Positions 26,075 to 35,663 of a DNA stretch of 64,000 bases are shown here, piece by piece. The stretch's first letter is position 1; every line of letters starts with the position of its first letter. A program made the position numbers and the translations under genes. Source of the DNA: Erysipelothrix anatis (GTDB lineage: Bacteria > Bacillota_I > Bacilli_A > Erysipelotrichales > Erysipelotrichaceae). Below the pieces are notes generated by a model that was not told the origin of the DNA, ran no database searches, and saw only the letters and a program-made list of their open reading frames with translations. The stretch lies in contig NZ_WTSX01000003.1 of assembly GCF_009828745.1 (NCBI RefSeq), positions 136,058 through 200,057 of the forward strand, written 5' to 3'.

Positions 26075-26958
26075 CCAATGATGACCATCAAATCATAAAC
26101 AAACATGATTGTTATAAAATTTTTGATGATATATTTAAATGATAGACGTTTTACCAAATCTTTGGTATAGGCATTGTAATTCTTTAAAACACGTGGTGCT
26201 GTTGCTAATGTCAGCAATGCAAGCCAAGGTATCACACCAAGTGCAACGGCGGCTACAATCGCTGCATACACACTTATATAAAGCATCTTCATCAAAACTA
26301 CAGCATTTTTCTTACCAATATAATACGGCAACGTATACCGCTTAACAAGCACGTCTGCCTCAATATCACATGTATTGTTAGCAAGCATGATACTTGATGT
26401 CAGAAGTGTCGGTGGCAAGAAAATTATCAAGAAATAGATAATATTCACTAGATTAAAGTGCATCGTGACATTTGGTGCTACAAAGTTGAAATCGACCAGT
26501 AGCCCTGGATTGTTAGCATGAATCAGGATAAATGGAATAACATAACCATAGAGTACGCCCGAAATGATCTCTCCGTACGGTTGGCGAGAAATCGGAACCG
26601 GACCCCATGTATACAAAATTCCAATCCCAAAACAAATCATTCCCAAAATCAAGATGACAAAATCAGTCAAGAATACTAAATATAAACCAGATATAGTAGC
26701 AATTGTAAGCATTGTATAAATGATTGCACGTCCTTGGTTTCGCGTATAACCAATATCTTGGCCATTTTCTTTTGAGTCGATGTAATTATTGATAGCAGTT
26801 GTCGTTAAATCAAAGACAAACATACCAACAAAGAAAACAAGTGTTGCATCCCAACGGATCTGTGATCCATTAAATACCATAACGCCAAGCGTTAAGGCAA
26901 AGGGAAACAAACTTGTTATTTTAGTTTGTATTTCAGTATATTCTAATATTTTTTTCAT
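26062..26958 (-). CDS. UbiA-family prenyltransferase (MenA/DmkA-like)
   Basis: 298 aa with about eight or nine hydrophobic segments. The first prenyl-diphosphate motif is NNYIDSKENGQD (NxxxD), and the second aspartate region is ANNTCDIEADVLVKRYT. It would prenylate 1,4-dihydroxy-2-naphthoate to demethylmenaquinone. It follows a polyprenyl synthase gene by three bases and an NDH-2 gene, the gene set seen in the Listeria electron-transfer locus (dmkA, dmkB, ndh2). No other men genes are in the window. Confidence 0.85.
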   Translation of the reverse strand: MKKILEYTEIQTKITSLFPFALTLGVMVFNGSQIRWDATLVFFVGMFVFDLTTTAINNYIDSKENGQDIGYTRNQGRAIIYTMLTIATISGLYLVFLTDFVILILGMICFGIGILYTWGPVPISRQPYGEIISGVLYGYVIPFILIHANNPGLLVDFNFVAPNVTMHFNLVNIIYFLIIFLPPTLLTSSIMLANNTCDIEADVLVKRYTLPYYIGKKNAVVLMKMLYISVYAAIVAAVALGVIPWLALLTLATAPRVLKNYNAYTKDLVKRLSFKYIIKNFITIMFVYDLMVIIGNFL

Positions 26959-26961
26959 GTA

Positions 26962-27900
26962 TTACTTTCTCATTGCTAAGTTTAAGATACGCATGAGTTC
27001 CTCTCGTTTGGTATCTATGATATCAAGATTTTCAATTGCTGTCTTGGCTGTTGCATAATATGTTTCGGCTTTCGCAATTGTTATCGCAACACCCTTGGAA
27101 TTGCGAACATACTGATTCACTTCGTTACGTGTGAGCGCATGTTGTTCCGCTTTTTTTAATGCTTCTGGATATATACTAAAAGCATGAATTAATGGTAGTG
27201 TAATAACGCCTTGTTCAAAATCTGATTGTACAGGTTTTTTTGCAACAGATTCATTTTCATCAAAGTCCATCACATCATCCAACAATTGGAAAATCATACC
27301 TATCGCATGTCCAATTGTTTGATAGGATTCTTGTTGTTCACGAACATCATCCGATGTTGCGACTCCCGAGTACATTGCTGCCTCAAAGAGTTTCGCTGTT
27401 TTACCATCAATAATCGATAAATAATCTTTTACTTTTAATTTGTAATTTCCATTATTAATATGTTGATTAAGTTCGCCCAATGCAATGGCTTCCATATATG
27501 TTGGTAAACTATAACCAAGATAGGTTTCTTTTTTCTCTGTTTTATTAGCCAATGACATTGACGCTGCCATTAGGTAATCTCCACAAATAACAGCTGTTTT
27601 ACGCCCATATTTTTTATGGAGTGTTGTGACGCCGCGGCGTGTGTCTGCATCATCCATGACATCGTCATGAACCAGTGTTGCTAAATGTAGCAATTCAATC
27701 GATGCAGCAAAAATCACAGCATCGTGATGGATTGTTCCATCTTTGTTTTGTGCAGCAGCAAGGACTGCCGCTGCGCGGATGTATTTTCCTTCGGATTTTA
27801 AAAGGTGTTCTATATACTTTCTAACTATTAAAGGAGAGGTTGATATTGTTACACCAACCTCCCGTTTAACATATTCTAAGTATTCTTCAAATATGTTCAT
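26962..27900 (-). CDS. Polyprenyl diphosphate synthase (DmkB/IspB/HepT-like)
   Basis: 312 aa. The first Asp-rich motif is LVHDDVMDDADTRRG (DDxxD) and the second is QLLDDVMDFDENE; the GKYIRA basic motif is near residue 37. This is a long-chain trans-prenyl synthase making the isoprenoid tail of quinones. It sits between the NDH-2 and UbiA genes with 12-bp and 3-bp gaps, so it probably supplies the adjacent prenyltransferase. Confidence 0.9.
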   Translation of the reverse strand: MNIFEEYLEYVKREVGVTISTSPLIVRKYIEHLLKSEGKYIRAAAVLAAAQNKDGTIHHDAVIFAASIELLHLATLVHDDVMDDADTRRGVTTLHKKYGRKTAVICGDYLMAASMSLANKTEKKETYLGYSLPTYMEAIALGELNQHINNGNYKLKVKDYLSIIDGKTAKLFEAAMYSGVATSDDVREQQESYQTIGHAIGMIFQLLDDVMDFDENESVAKKPVQSDFEQGVITLPLIHAFSIYPEALKKAEQHALTRNEVNQYVRNSKGVAITIAKAETYYATAKTAIENLDIIDTKREELMRILNLAMRK

Positions 27901-27912
27901 TAAGATTACCTA

Positions 27913-30009
27913 CTAATCGTGGTAGATGTACCACTTCTTAACAAACGGTATTCCAGACCACCATTTTTTGAGTTTTGGCATCACCCAGTAATCTAAGCTT
28001 AATGTGTTTCCACCGAAGATTAATGCGATACCTGCTACTACCATCCATACAGTATTTAAGTATAAACCAGTTGTCATTAAGAACATCATTTGTAATACAA
28101 CAGACATTCCTGCTGCCATCGTTGTAAAGAGTCCTACAATTAATGCTAAACCAATTCCAATTTCCATAACAACAACCATTGTTTGCATAAATACTTGTAA
28201 TTGTGGATTAGGGATAATGACGTCATTTACGAACCATGTCATCAAGTTGAAGTCAATCTTAAATGCAAAGTCTTCAAGACCTGATTCTAATAATGGTTTT
28301 CCAGTTACAAAGATTGGTTGAATAATATTTAAGAAGTTCCAGTGTAATAAGACAGATCCTGCAGCTTCGCCACCACCTGCTCCTGTTGCACCTGCGACTG
28401 CATCAGCAGCACCTGTAGCACCTGCTGTTACATCAGCAGCGATTTTACCAGCACCGTTAACTACAGAAGCTCCTGCGTTCACAACAGTTGTTGTAGCCGC
28501 TTGAGTTGCTTCAACGACTTTACCAATAACGGATGATCCGGCATTGATATCGGCTCCACCGGCACCAAGTAAGCTATCATACCATTGTTGTGCACCACCG
28601 AAGAATCCTGAAAGTTTAGGATCTCCCGCTAACCAGCCTTCGTTAACTTTTTTAATTCCTTCAAATAACCAAATTGCTCCTAACCACACACGAAGTGGGA
28701 AGAGTAAGAAACTTGGTGTACGGTTTGAGAAGTTTCCACCGACAAAACTACGACGGTTACGGATTGTAAAGATTTCATGTTTCAAGTAGCTAAATACTTT
28801 GTTCCAACCTAAAACCTGGAGGAAGTAAACACAGTTCATCATGTGTTTTGCAAACATTGCAAAGAATGATACAAGATTAAACTCAAGTTTTCCAAGTTTA
28901 ATATTTGCAGTTCCCCAACGTCCACCGATACATACCATTGTTCCGTGGAATGCTGGTTTATATGCTGTTAGGTTTTTACCACCACGAATTTGTTCTGCGA
29001 TATTCTTCGCAACGAGGCCACCACTTTGTTCAGCATTTTCAACCATTTGTGGCAATGGTCGTTCTTCACCTTCAAGAACGAAGTATGTGTTATCACCGAT
29101 AACATAAACGTCTTCGCGACCTTTTGCACGTAAGTATTGGTCTGTTTCAATTCGGCCACCACGTTGTGCAGCTTCAAGTTCTGTACCTGATTGCGCCGTA
29201 ATATCTGTACTTTCAATACCAGCTGTCCAAATAACTGTGTGTACTGGGTTTTCTTCAATATTACCGTTGATGTCTAAATGAATAGCATCTTCAGTGACCT
29301 TGATAACTTTTGCGTTCAGTTTAATTTGTACACCCATTTTTTCTAAACGGTTTTGTACTTTGTTTGCGAGTTTTTCTGGCAATGTCATAACTGTACGTGG
29401 CATTGCATCGACTTCAACCATTGTGACATCACTTGGGTCGATTGAGAATTTATCACATAATACAGGAACGTATTCAGCAAGTTCCCCCATCATTTCTACA
29501 CCAGTGAATCCTGCTCCTACAACATAGAATGTTAGCAAGAAACGACGTTTCTCAAGGTTTGGTTCTTGTGATGCTTTTACAAATACATCATTGATATGGT
29601 CACGTAAACGAACTGCATCATCGTATGACCACAATGTAAATGTATTTTCTTTAGCGCCTTCAATTCCAAAGAATGTTGGTTTTGAACCTGCTGCGATTAC
29701 AACATAATCGTATTCGTAGCTTTCGTTCGCACCTTCAACGACTTTTTTGTCAAAGTCAATTTTTTGAACTGTATCAAGTTTTACGTTGACATTACGTCCA
29801 GCAAAGATTTTTTTCAAATCCATGCGGATTGAATATTCATCAACACGACCTGCAGCAACTTCATGAAGTTCTGTCAACATCGTACTGAATGGATTGCGGT
29901 CTATAATAGTGATTGATACTTCTGGATCCTTTTTGAATTTTTTAGCTAACTTTTTCGCAGCTAAAATCCCAGAGTATCCTGCTCCTACAACAACTACTCT
30001 CTTTCCCAT
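27913..30009 (-). CDS. ndh2: Type II NADH dehydrogenase fused to a DoxX-like membrane tail (Ndh2 of EET type)
   Basis: 698 aa, far longer than ordinary NDH-2 (about 400). Residues 1-400 are the flavoprotein: VVVVGAGYSG for FAD, VVGAGFTGVE for NADH, and YVIGD late in the domain. Residues 430-470 and 600-675 are hydrophobic and resemble a DoxX-like four-helix domain. Between them, about 483-552, is an Ala/Gly/Thr/Val-rich low-complexity insert. Listeria Ndh2 of the flavin electron-transfer pathway also carries an extra membrane domain. It is the first gene of the ndh2-dmkB-dmkA-like operon. It would oxidise NADH and reduce demethylmenaquinone. Confidence 0.9.
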   Translation of the reverse strand: MGKRVVVVGAGYSGILAAKKLAKKFKKDPEVSITIIDRNPFSTMLTELHEVAAGRVDEYSIRMDLKKIFAGRNVNVKLDTVQKIDFDKKVVEGANESYEYDYVVIAAGSKPTFFGIEGAKENTFTLWSYDDAVRLRDHINDVFVKASQEPNLEKRRFLLTFYVVGAGFTGVEMMGELAEYVPVLCDKFSIDPSDVTMVEVDAMPRTVMTLPEKLANKVQNRLEKMGVQIKLNAKVIKVTEDAIHLDINGNIEENPVHTVIWTAGIESTDITAQSGTELEAAQRGGRIETDQYLRAKGREDVYVIGDNTYFVLEGEERPLPQMVENAEQSGGLVAKNIAEQIRGGKNLTAYKPAFHGTMVCIGGRWGTANIKLGKLEFNLVSFFAMFAKHMMNCVYFLQVLGWNKVFSYLKHEIFTIRNRRSFVGGNFSNRTPSFLLFPLRVWLGAIWLFEGIKKVNEGWLAGDPKLSGFFGGAQQWYDSLLGAGGADINAGSSVIGKVVEATQAATTTVVNAGASVVNGAGKIAADVTAGATGAADAVAGATGAGGGEAAGSVLLHWNFLNIIQPIFVTGKPLLESGLEDFAFKIDFNLMTWFVNDVIIPNPQLQVFMQTMVVVMEIGIGLALIVGLFTTMAAGMSVVLQMMFLMTTGLYLNTVWMVVAGIALIFGGNTLSLDYWVMPKLKKWWSGIPFVKKWYIYHD

Positions 30010-30073
30010 TTTCTATTTCTCCTTTAATTACTTTTGCCTTCATATTATAGCGTATCGCTAATTTGTTCACAAT

Positions 30074-30155
30074 CTTGGGGTTTGTTACATCGAGATGTTT
30101 CATGCCCCAAAAGAAAACTCATGCAGTTTCCTTTCGAAAAAGACATGAGTTTGTG
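30074..30155 (-). terminator. Two stem-loops downstream of leuS
   Basis: AAAACTCATG (30115-30124) pairs with CATGAGTTT (30144-30152), followed on the minus strand by TTTTCTTTT. Beyond it TTGGGG and CCCCAA (30075-30110) form a second stem around an ACATC/GATGT inner pair. Confidence 0.6.
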
Positions 30156-30182
30156 AAAGTTGTGTATTTTGTTCACAAAACC

Positions 30183-32585
30183 TTAGGCAGGTTTCACAAC
30201 TATATTTACGATTTTATTCTTGATAACAATTTCTTTTAGAATTTGCATTCCTTCAAGGTTCTTTTGAACTTGAGGTTGCTCGTATGCGAGTGCTTTTAGA
30301 GCATCATCATCGAGTCCAGTAGCCGCCATGAATTTCGCGCGGACTTTACCGTTGATTTGCACAACAATTTCAGTCTCTGATTTCACAAGTTTCGTTTCAT
30401 CAAATGTCGGCCATTCGGTATAACTAATTCCCGTTTCTTCCGTTAATATTGTATACAATTCTTCACCGATATGAGGTGCAAATACAGCTAGCATTTTAAC
30501 AAATCCAACCGCATATTCTTTATAAATTGTTTCGGCTTTGTAAGCATCATTAATGAATGTCATTAATTGTGCCAATGCTGTATTCATTCCAAATGATTCA
30601 ATATCTTCAGTTACTTTTTTGACTGTTTGGTTATATGAGAAATCTAGGGATCCATCATTTGTATCTACAATTTTTCCTGATTCGACAAACAAACGCCATA
30701 CGCGATCTAACCATTTACGGTTTCCATCAAGTCCTTGTGTACTCCATGCAGTTGCACCATCAAGCGGTCCAATAAACATTTCGTATACTCGCAACGTATC
30801 TGCTCCGTGACTGCGAACAATATCGTCAGGATTAACAACATTACCACGAGATTTACTCATTTTTTCATTATTAGCACCTAAAATCATACCTTGATGGAAG
30901 AGTTTCTTGAATGGTTCTTTCGTATTCACAACTCCAATATCATAAAGTACTTTATGCCAGAAACGTGCATATAGTAAGTGAAGCACTGCATGTTCTGCAC
31001 CGCCCATGTAAAGGTCTACTTCCATCCAGTGATTAATAAGTTCTGGATCAGCGATTGCTCCTTCATTGGTTGGATCAATATAGCGTAAGTAATACCAGCA
31101 AGACCCCGCCCATTGCGGCATAGTATTGGTCTCACGACGGCCTTTTGATCCATCCGGGAATGTTACATCTAACCAATCACCGGCATTAGCGAGTGGTGAT
31201 TGACCATCTGGTGCTGGTTTGTAGTTCTCAACCTCGGGAAGCTCTAGTGGTAAATCCTCAAGGTCAACTGTACGCATTGTTCCATCTTCCATATGAACAA
31301 TAGGAATTGGCTCTCCCCAGTAACGTTGACGTGAAAATAGCCAATCACGTAGTTTATAAGTAACTTTCGCTTCACCGTATTTGTTGTCTTCTAACCATTT
31401 ATTCATGATTACAAGGGCTTCTTCTTTATTTAAACCATCAAGGAATCCTGAGTTAATATGATTGCCATCTTCAGTATACGCAACTTCCGCGATACTTCCG
31501 CCTTCAAGAACTTGAATCATCTCAATGTTGTATTTTTTCGCGAACTCATAATCGCGTTGATCATGTGCTGGTACCGCCATGATTGCTCCTGTACCATAGG
31601 CTGCTAGTACATAGTCTGCAATATAGATAGGTACTTGTTTACCATTAACAGGGTTAATCGCATAAGCACCCGTAAAGACACCTGTTTTGTCTTTATTTAG
31701 CTCGGTACGTTCTAAGTCTGACTTATGCATCACTTGATCTACATACGCATCAACTGCTGCTTTTTGCTCAGGAGTCGTAATCTGACTTACGAATGGGTGT
31801 TCCGGAGCAAGGACTGTATATGTCGCACCAAAAAGTGTATCAGCCCGTGTTGTAAATACCGTGAATTCTAAATCATGGTTATCAACTTTAAAGATTACAT
31901 TTGCACCTACTGATTTCCCAATCCAGTTGATTTGCATTTCTTTAGTTGATGCTGGCCATTCGACCAAATCTAAATCTTCAAGTAAGCGTTCTGCGTATTC
32001 TGTAATACGTAAAACCCACTGACGCATTGGGATACGGATAACATCAAATCCACCAACTTCAGTTTTACCGTTGATAACTTCTTCATTTGCAAGAACCGTT
32101 CCCAAATCAGGACTGAAGTTTACGGGTTTCTCATCAACATATGCTAGGCCCATATCGTAGAGTTTCGTAAAAATCCATTGTGTCCACTTATAGTAGTGAG
32201 GATCTGTCGTTGAAATTTCACGAGACCAGTCATAAGAAAGTCCTAGTGACTTGATTTGTTTCGTAAAGTTTTGGATATTTTCTTTCGTAAAGGCATCTGG
32301 GTGATTTCCTGTTTTTAATGCAAATTGTTCTGCTGGCAAGCCAAAAGCATCCCACCCGATTGGGTGTAAAACGTTGAATCCTTTCATACGTTTGTATCGT
32401 GCTAACACATCTGTAGCTGTATAGCCGCGTGGATGTCCAACATGAAGTCCATTCCCTGATGGGTATGGGAACATATCAAGGACGTAATATTTTGGGATAT
32501 CAAAATTACGAATGTCTGTTTTAAATGTTTCGTTTTCTTCCCAGTATTGTTGCCATTTTTGTTCAATTTTTAAATGGTTATACAT
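30183..32585 (-). CDS. leuS: Leucyl-tRNA synthetase
   Basis: 800 aa, a normal bacterial length. HIGH motif: [18 protein letters not shown] motif: [16 protein letters not shown]; the CP1 editing domain occupies about 220-410; the zinc-less bacterial [14 protein letters not shown] block is present. The ATG follows CAGGAGG. The gene is preceded by a T-box leader with a CUC specifier, so expression should rise when tRNA-Leu is uncharged. Confidence 0.97.
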   Translation of the reverse strand: MYNHLKIEQKWQQYWEENETFKTDIRNFDIPKYYVLDMFPYPSGNGLHVGHPRGYTATDVLARYKRMKGFNVLHPIGWDAFGLPAEQFALKTGNHPDAFTKENIQNFTKQIKSLGLSYDWSREISTTDPHYYKWTQWIFTKLYDMGLAYVDEKPVNFSPDLGTVLANEEVINGKTEVGGFDVIRIPMRQWVLRITEYAERLLEDLDLVEWPASTKEMQINWIGKSVGANVIFKVDNHDLEFTVFTTRADTLFGATYTVLAPEHPFVSQITTPEQKAAVDAYVDQVMHKSDLERTELNKDKTGVFTGAYAINPVNGKQVPIYIADYVLAAYGTGAIMAVPAHDQRDYEFAKKYNIEMIQVLEGGSIAEVAYTEDGNHINSGFLDGLNKEEALVIMNKWLEDNKYGEAKVTYKLRDWLFSRQRYWGEPIPIVHMEDGTMRTVDLEDLPLELPEVENYKPAPDGQSPLANAGDWLDVTFPDGSKGRRETNTMPQWAGSCWYYLRYIDPTNEGAIADPELINHWMEVDLYMGGAEHAVLHLLYARFWHKVLYDIGVVNTKEPFKKLFHQGMILGANNEKMSKSRGNVVNPDDIVRSHGADTLRVYEMFIGPLDGATAWSTQGLDGNRKWLDRVWRLFVESGKIVDTNDGSLDFSYNQTVKKVTEDIESFGMNTALAQLMTFINDAYKAETIYKEYAVGFVKMLAVFAPHIGEELYTILTEETGISYTEWPTFDETKLVKSETEIVVQINGKVRAKFMAATGLDDDALKALAYEQPQVQKNLEGMQILKEIVIKNKIVNIVVKPA

Positions 32586-32604
32586 CGTTTTTCCTCCTGT
32601 AAAA

Positions 32605-32850
32605 TAAAAAAAGCACCTGCAAAGGACGAATGTCTCGCGGTACCACCTTAATTTCTCATCTCATGTTTGAGACAAGCGCTCTTTCCCTTAACGCGGGGCT
32701 ACGGAATCTCTTACTGAATTCAGAAATTCTGCTCCAAGATGAGTTCTTTATTGTCCACTTACTGATTCACACCACCCATCAGCTCTCTTATAGTTTTCAA
32801 TAAATACTATTTCTTTTCATCGCTATGCCTTTATCTTATGTGTTTTGCTT
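32605..32850 (-). promoter_or_regulatory. T-box leader of leuS (specifier CTC, Leu)
   Basis: The minus strand carries AAGGTGGTACCGCG (T-box core, about 32637-32650). Stem I elements are upstream, including GAACTCATC with CTC at 32741-32743 as the likely leucine specifier and an AGAGAGCTGATGG motif. A terminator-like GCAGGTGCTTTTTTT lies just before the leuS ribosome site. T-box RNAs bind uncharged tRNA and open the antiterminator. Confidence 0.9.
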
Positions 32851-32882
32851 TGAATTGTCAATTTCCAAACGCAAACAAATCT

Positions 32883-32910
32883 AAAAAACCACGCTGATTA
32901 TCAACGCGGT
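32883..32910 (-). terminator. Terminator of the rlmA-like gene
   Basis: ACCGCGTTGAT pairs with ATCAGCGTGGT (mismatches in the middle), followed by six T on the minus strand. Confidence 0.75.
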
Positions 32911-32930
32911 CTGAAATATCGGTATCATTG

Positions 32931-33740
32931 TTACGCAACATCACATTTCTTTTTATATATTGCGAATCCAAATTGAATCGGTGTACTTAGGGTTTCTAAC
33001 GTCTCTAATGTCGCAATGGCATGTTTCGGTGTTCGATGATAATAAGGTGTCATCGCTAAAAGATTGTTGATGGTCGTTTGTCCTGTTAAATGAATGGTGT
33101 GTTCAACACGAATGAGCGTTTCCAATTCAAATCCCTCATATGTAGGTAACACAACCTCGTTCTCATAGGGCTTATCATAGAGGATTGATTTCAGTCCCCA
33201 TAAATGTTTTTCGAGTGGAAAAACCACGACGAAATGTCCATCATTTTTCAGAATTCGATAGACCTCATCAGATGAAAACGGTGCAAAAATACTATATGCG
33301 AGATCAAATGCACTATCCATCAGTGGTAACTTCGCAGTCGATGCAACAGCTAGCTTCATATTCTTATTTCGTTTCGCAGCACTGGTGACTGCTTGTTTTG
33401 AAATGTCGATTCCATAGATAGTTTTTTCCTGTTGAAGCAACGGTTCGGCATACCAACCCTCGCCACAGCCGACATCAGCCAAGCTATTCGCTGAATATTT
33501 TGTTACAATGTCTTTAAGAGCTTCTCGAAATATATCGTAGTATCCGTCATTAAGGAACTGCGTTCGCGCCTGAATCATTTTGGCATCATCACCGTGTTGT
33601 TTAGATTTAGAACTTTGTGATTGTAATAGGTTCACATATCCAGCCTTGGCCATATCAAATTGATGACCGTTTTCGCACACATACGATTTGTTTTGGAGTA
33701 CCAGTTGTTTTTTACAAACCGGGCATTGAAATAAGCTCAT
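32931..33740 (-). CDS. rlmA: 23S rRNA guanine-N1 methyltransferase RlmA family
   Basis: 269 aa. The N-terminal zinc ribbon CPVCKKQL...CENGH (residues 6-26) and GYVNLL are typical of RlmA(I)/RlmA(II). The SAM motif is LADVGCGEGWY, followed by GIDISKQAV; motif IV is DLAYSIFAPF. RlmA enzymes methylate G745 or G748 of 23S rRNA. The type II form in Gram-positives affects tylosin resistance. Which position is modified cannot be read from the sequence. GAGGT precedes the ATG. Confidence 0.9.
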   Translation of the reverse strand: MSLFQCPVCKKQLVLQNKSYVCENGHQFDMAKAGYVNLLQSQSSKSKQHGDDAKMIQARTQFLNDGYYDIFREALKDIVTKYSANSLADVGCGEGWYAEPLLQQEKTIYGIDISKQAVTSAAKRNKNMKLAVASTAKLPLMDSAFDLAYSIFAPFSSDEVYRILKNDGHFVVVFPLEKHLWGLKSILYDKPYENEVVLPTYEGFELETLIRVEHTIHLTGQTTINNLLAMTPYYHRTPKHAIATLETLETLSTPIQFGFAIYKKKCDVA

Positions 33741-33844
33741 AGTTTTACCTCATCTTGTCTTCACAATTATATCACACAATTTTACTTTGATTTAGTTGAA
33801 TTTTGTACCACTTTACTTATAATAAACACAAGGAGAATTAATTT

Positions 33845-34372
33845 ATGAAAAAAATATTGCTTACAGCAGTTGTATCGTTGTTGGTACTTGTCGGATGTAC
33901 ATCGGCAAATACAAACATTATGAAAGGTTACAAAGGCTTTGATAAAAAAGACCACCATTACCAAGCAATGAGTGCTAGTGATATGGCAACAGCACTTGAA
34001 AATAAAACTGAAGGTATTTACTATTTAGGATTTGAAACATGCCCATGGTGTGTCGCCCTTGTTCCTGTTATGGAAGAAGCTGCAGCAGCAGGAAACCACA
34101 CAATCAACTATGTTGATACACGTGGCAACGATTACACACAAAATGCCGATGCTCAAAAACGTATTGAAGCATTCTCAAATTCATTACCTGAAGAGCAACG
34201 CATGACTGGTGTTCCTTATGTTGTCATTATTGGTGGCGATGGCTCAATCCAAGTTAACATTGGAACCGTTCCAGGACACAATGCACCAGTTGACCCATTG
34301 ACAGAAGATCAAGCGAAATTCTTACAAATCAGACTTACTGAGATGTTTAGTTCAGTTAAATCGAACGCCTAG
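33845..34372 (+). CDS. Thioredoxin-fold lipoprotein with CPWC motif
   Basis: 175 aa. Signal peptide with lipobox LVLVGC (Cys about 18). The thioredoxin-like core is FETCPWCVALVPVMEEA, and the cis-Pro strand is TGVPYVVIIGGDG. It resembles the bacteriocin-transport accessory protein (Bta/PedC) group. Being lipid-anchored outside, it could catalyse thiol-disulfide exchange at the surface. The ribosome site is AAGGAGA. It is monocistronic with a terminator. Confidence 0.85.
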   Translation: MKKILLTAVVSLLVLVGCTSANTNIMKGYKGFDKKDHHYQAMSASDMATALENKTEGIYYLGFETCPWCVALVPVMEEAAAAGNHTINYVDTRGNDYTQNADAQKRIEAFSNSLPEEQRMTGVPYVVIIGGDGSIQVNIGTVPGHNAPVDPLTEDQAKFLQIRLTEMFSSVKSNA

Positions 34373-34388
34373 TTTGTCCATTTTATAT

Positions 34389-34414
34389 AAGCACCTAGAC
34401 AGGTGCTTTTTTTT
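34389..34414 (+). terminator. Terminator of the thioredoxin-fold lipoprotein gene
   Basis: AAGCACCT, loop AGAC, AGGTGCTT with an eight-T run. Confidence 0.9.
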
Positions 34415-34415
34415 A

Positions 34416-34444
34416 TTAAAAAGATAGCAGCTTAGCTGCTATCT
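34416..34444 (-). terminator. Terminator of the GNAT gene
   Basis: AGATAGCAGC, 3-nt loop, GCTGCTATCT, T run on the minus strand. The TAG stop is inside the stem. Confidence 0.85.
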
Positions 34445-34846
34445 AATAAGATTTTTAATTAAGATGAGTTCTAGATTTTCTCCCGGGAAGAGTATATTTC
34501 CCGAATCTTGATAGCCAAGTGCTCGGAAAAAATGCTGTGCATCTTGGTCTGCTCTTCCGGAAGTCATAACTAGGTAATTCCCTAATGCCATCATTTCCGT
34601 TTCCCAGTAATTAATCATTTCAGTACCATAACCGCGGTGACGGTAAGGCTCTAGAATCTTAAAGTAGTTGAGGAATGGATATTGATCCCAGAACATATTG
34701 TATCGAATGATACCTACAATTTTATCGTCGACTTCATACACCAGAACGCGTCCAAGTTCGAGTTTTGATTCAAACTCTTCACGTTCAACGTGTGTGTCCA
34801 ATTCCATTAGAATATCAATGTCTTCTACTGTAGCTCTACGGATCAT
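34439..34846 (-). CDS. GNAT family N-acetyltransferase
   Basis: 135 aa. The frame opens 15 bases earlier, but those bases contain the ribosome site GGAGG, placing the start at 34846 (MIRRATVEDIDIL). The acetyl-CoA loop is seen as RHRGYGTEMINYWE; the C-terminal strand is HFFRALGYQDSG. The substrate is unknown. It lies after the LytTR genes on the same strand, with a gap of about 40 bp, and ends in its own terminator. Confidence 0.88.
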   Translation of the reverse strand: MIRRATVEDIDILMELDTHVEREEFESKLELGRVLVYEVDDKIVGIIRYNMFWDQYPFLNYFKILEPYRHRGYGTEMINYWETEMMALGNYLVMTSGRADQDAQHFFRALGYQDSGNILFPGENLELILIKNLIR

Positions 34847-34884
34847 ATCAGCCACCTCCATGTTAATTCTATTGTAATGAGTAA

Positions 34885-35499
34885 TTATTTTTTGTGCAAG
34901 TTTATTTCTTGAATAAGGCCCAACCTTTTCTGTACTTTTGTGTAACGACGTCGCGCTACCGGTAGTCTTATCCCATTTTTTAGGACTAGAAAATCTGTTT
35001 CTAGACGCTCAACAACCGCTAAGTTAACAACAACACCGCGATAGATTTCTATGAATGGCGATTTTCGTAATAAATGAATCCAGTGATGAATCGGTCGTCG
35101 ATCCTTGTAATCTCTTGTTTGTGTTCGAATCAGAAGATGGCGTTTGCACGTTTCAATTGTACAAATTTCAGAAACATCCACAACCGAGCTTTCCCGTCGT
35201 CCCACTTGGACAAACTCCGGGTTATAAAGTGGACGTTGAATCAGGCGCGACACAACCCGTAAGGTCATTTGGCAGTTATCTAAGTTCTTTAGACAATGAT
35301 GCCTTGGTATTTTAAAACCAATGAGGAGCGTTTTGCGGCGATCATAACGGTGATTTGCATAATCAACAATATATAAACCTACCGGTGGCTCTTTGGTATA
35401 TGTTATTGCTTCTTCATTAAGTTCGGAATATAAGTCAAGTACTTCTTTTACGCAACGACGCGAAAAGCGGTCACGCAAATCAACATGGACATGAATCAT
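34885..35499 (-). CDS. LytTR-domain DNA-binding regulator, paralogue A
   Basis: 204 aa, ATG after GAAAGGAG. The C-terminal half (about 100-195) is a LytTR domain: ICTIETCKRHLLIRT, PFIEIYRGVVVNL, and NGIRLPVARRRYTKV. The N-terminal ~95 residues are not a receiver domain; they contain a short alpha/beta region with a KTLLIGFKIPRHHC motif shared with paralogue B. Such proteins bind direct repeats upstream of promoters. A 22-bp-spaced repeat lies upstream of this gene. Confidence 0.82.
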   Translation of the reverse strand: MIHVHVDLRDRFSRRCVKEVLDLYSELNEEAITYTKEPPVGLYIVDYANHRYDRRKTLLIGFKIPRHHCLKNLDNCQMTLRVVSRLIQRPLYNPEFVQVGRRESSVVDVSEICTIETCKRHLLIRTQTRDYKDRRPIHHWIHLLRKSPFIEIYRGVVVNLAVVERLETDFLVLKNGIRLPVARRRYTKVQKRLGLIQEINLHKK

Positions 35500-35600
35500 T
35501 GGACTCCTTTCAAAAGTTCATTGACATCAAAAAGTTCGTATCCAGCAAGTTAATTAAATAGGTTTACTATGAACAATCCGCTATTTCAGCACCTAACATA

Positions 35601-35631
35601 CTGTAGTATCCTATGTTCCCGACAGTAGTAT
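35601..35631 (-). promoter_or_regulatory. Candidate LytTR-type operator upstream of paralogue A
   Basis: CTGTAGTAT (35601-35609) and CAGTAGTAT (35623-35631) form a direct repeat with 22-bp period, in the leader between the two LytTR genes. The two-turn spacing fits LytTR sites; the sequence does not match the classical half-site well. Confidence 0.35.
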
Positions 35632-35663
35632 TGTAATGAGATTCCACGTGAGACGCAATATTT

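Noticed and set aside
24874..30009. Complete Listeria-type EET operon
   Set aside because: Only apbE and the quinone/NDH-2 genes are present; eetA, eetB and a PplA-like protein are not found in the window, so only the core is claimed.
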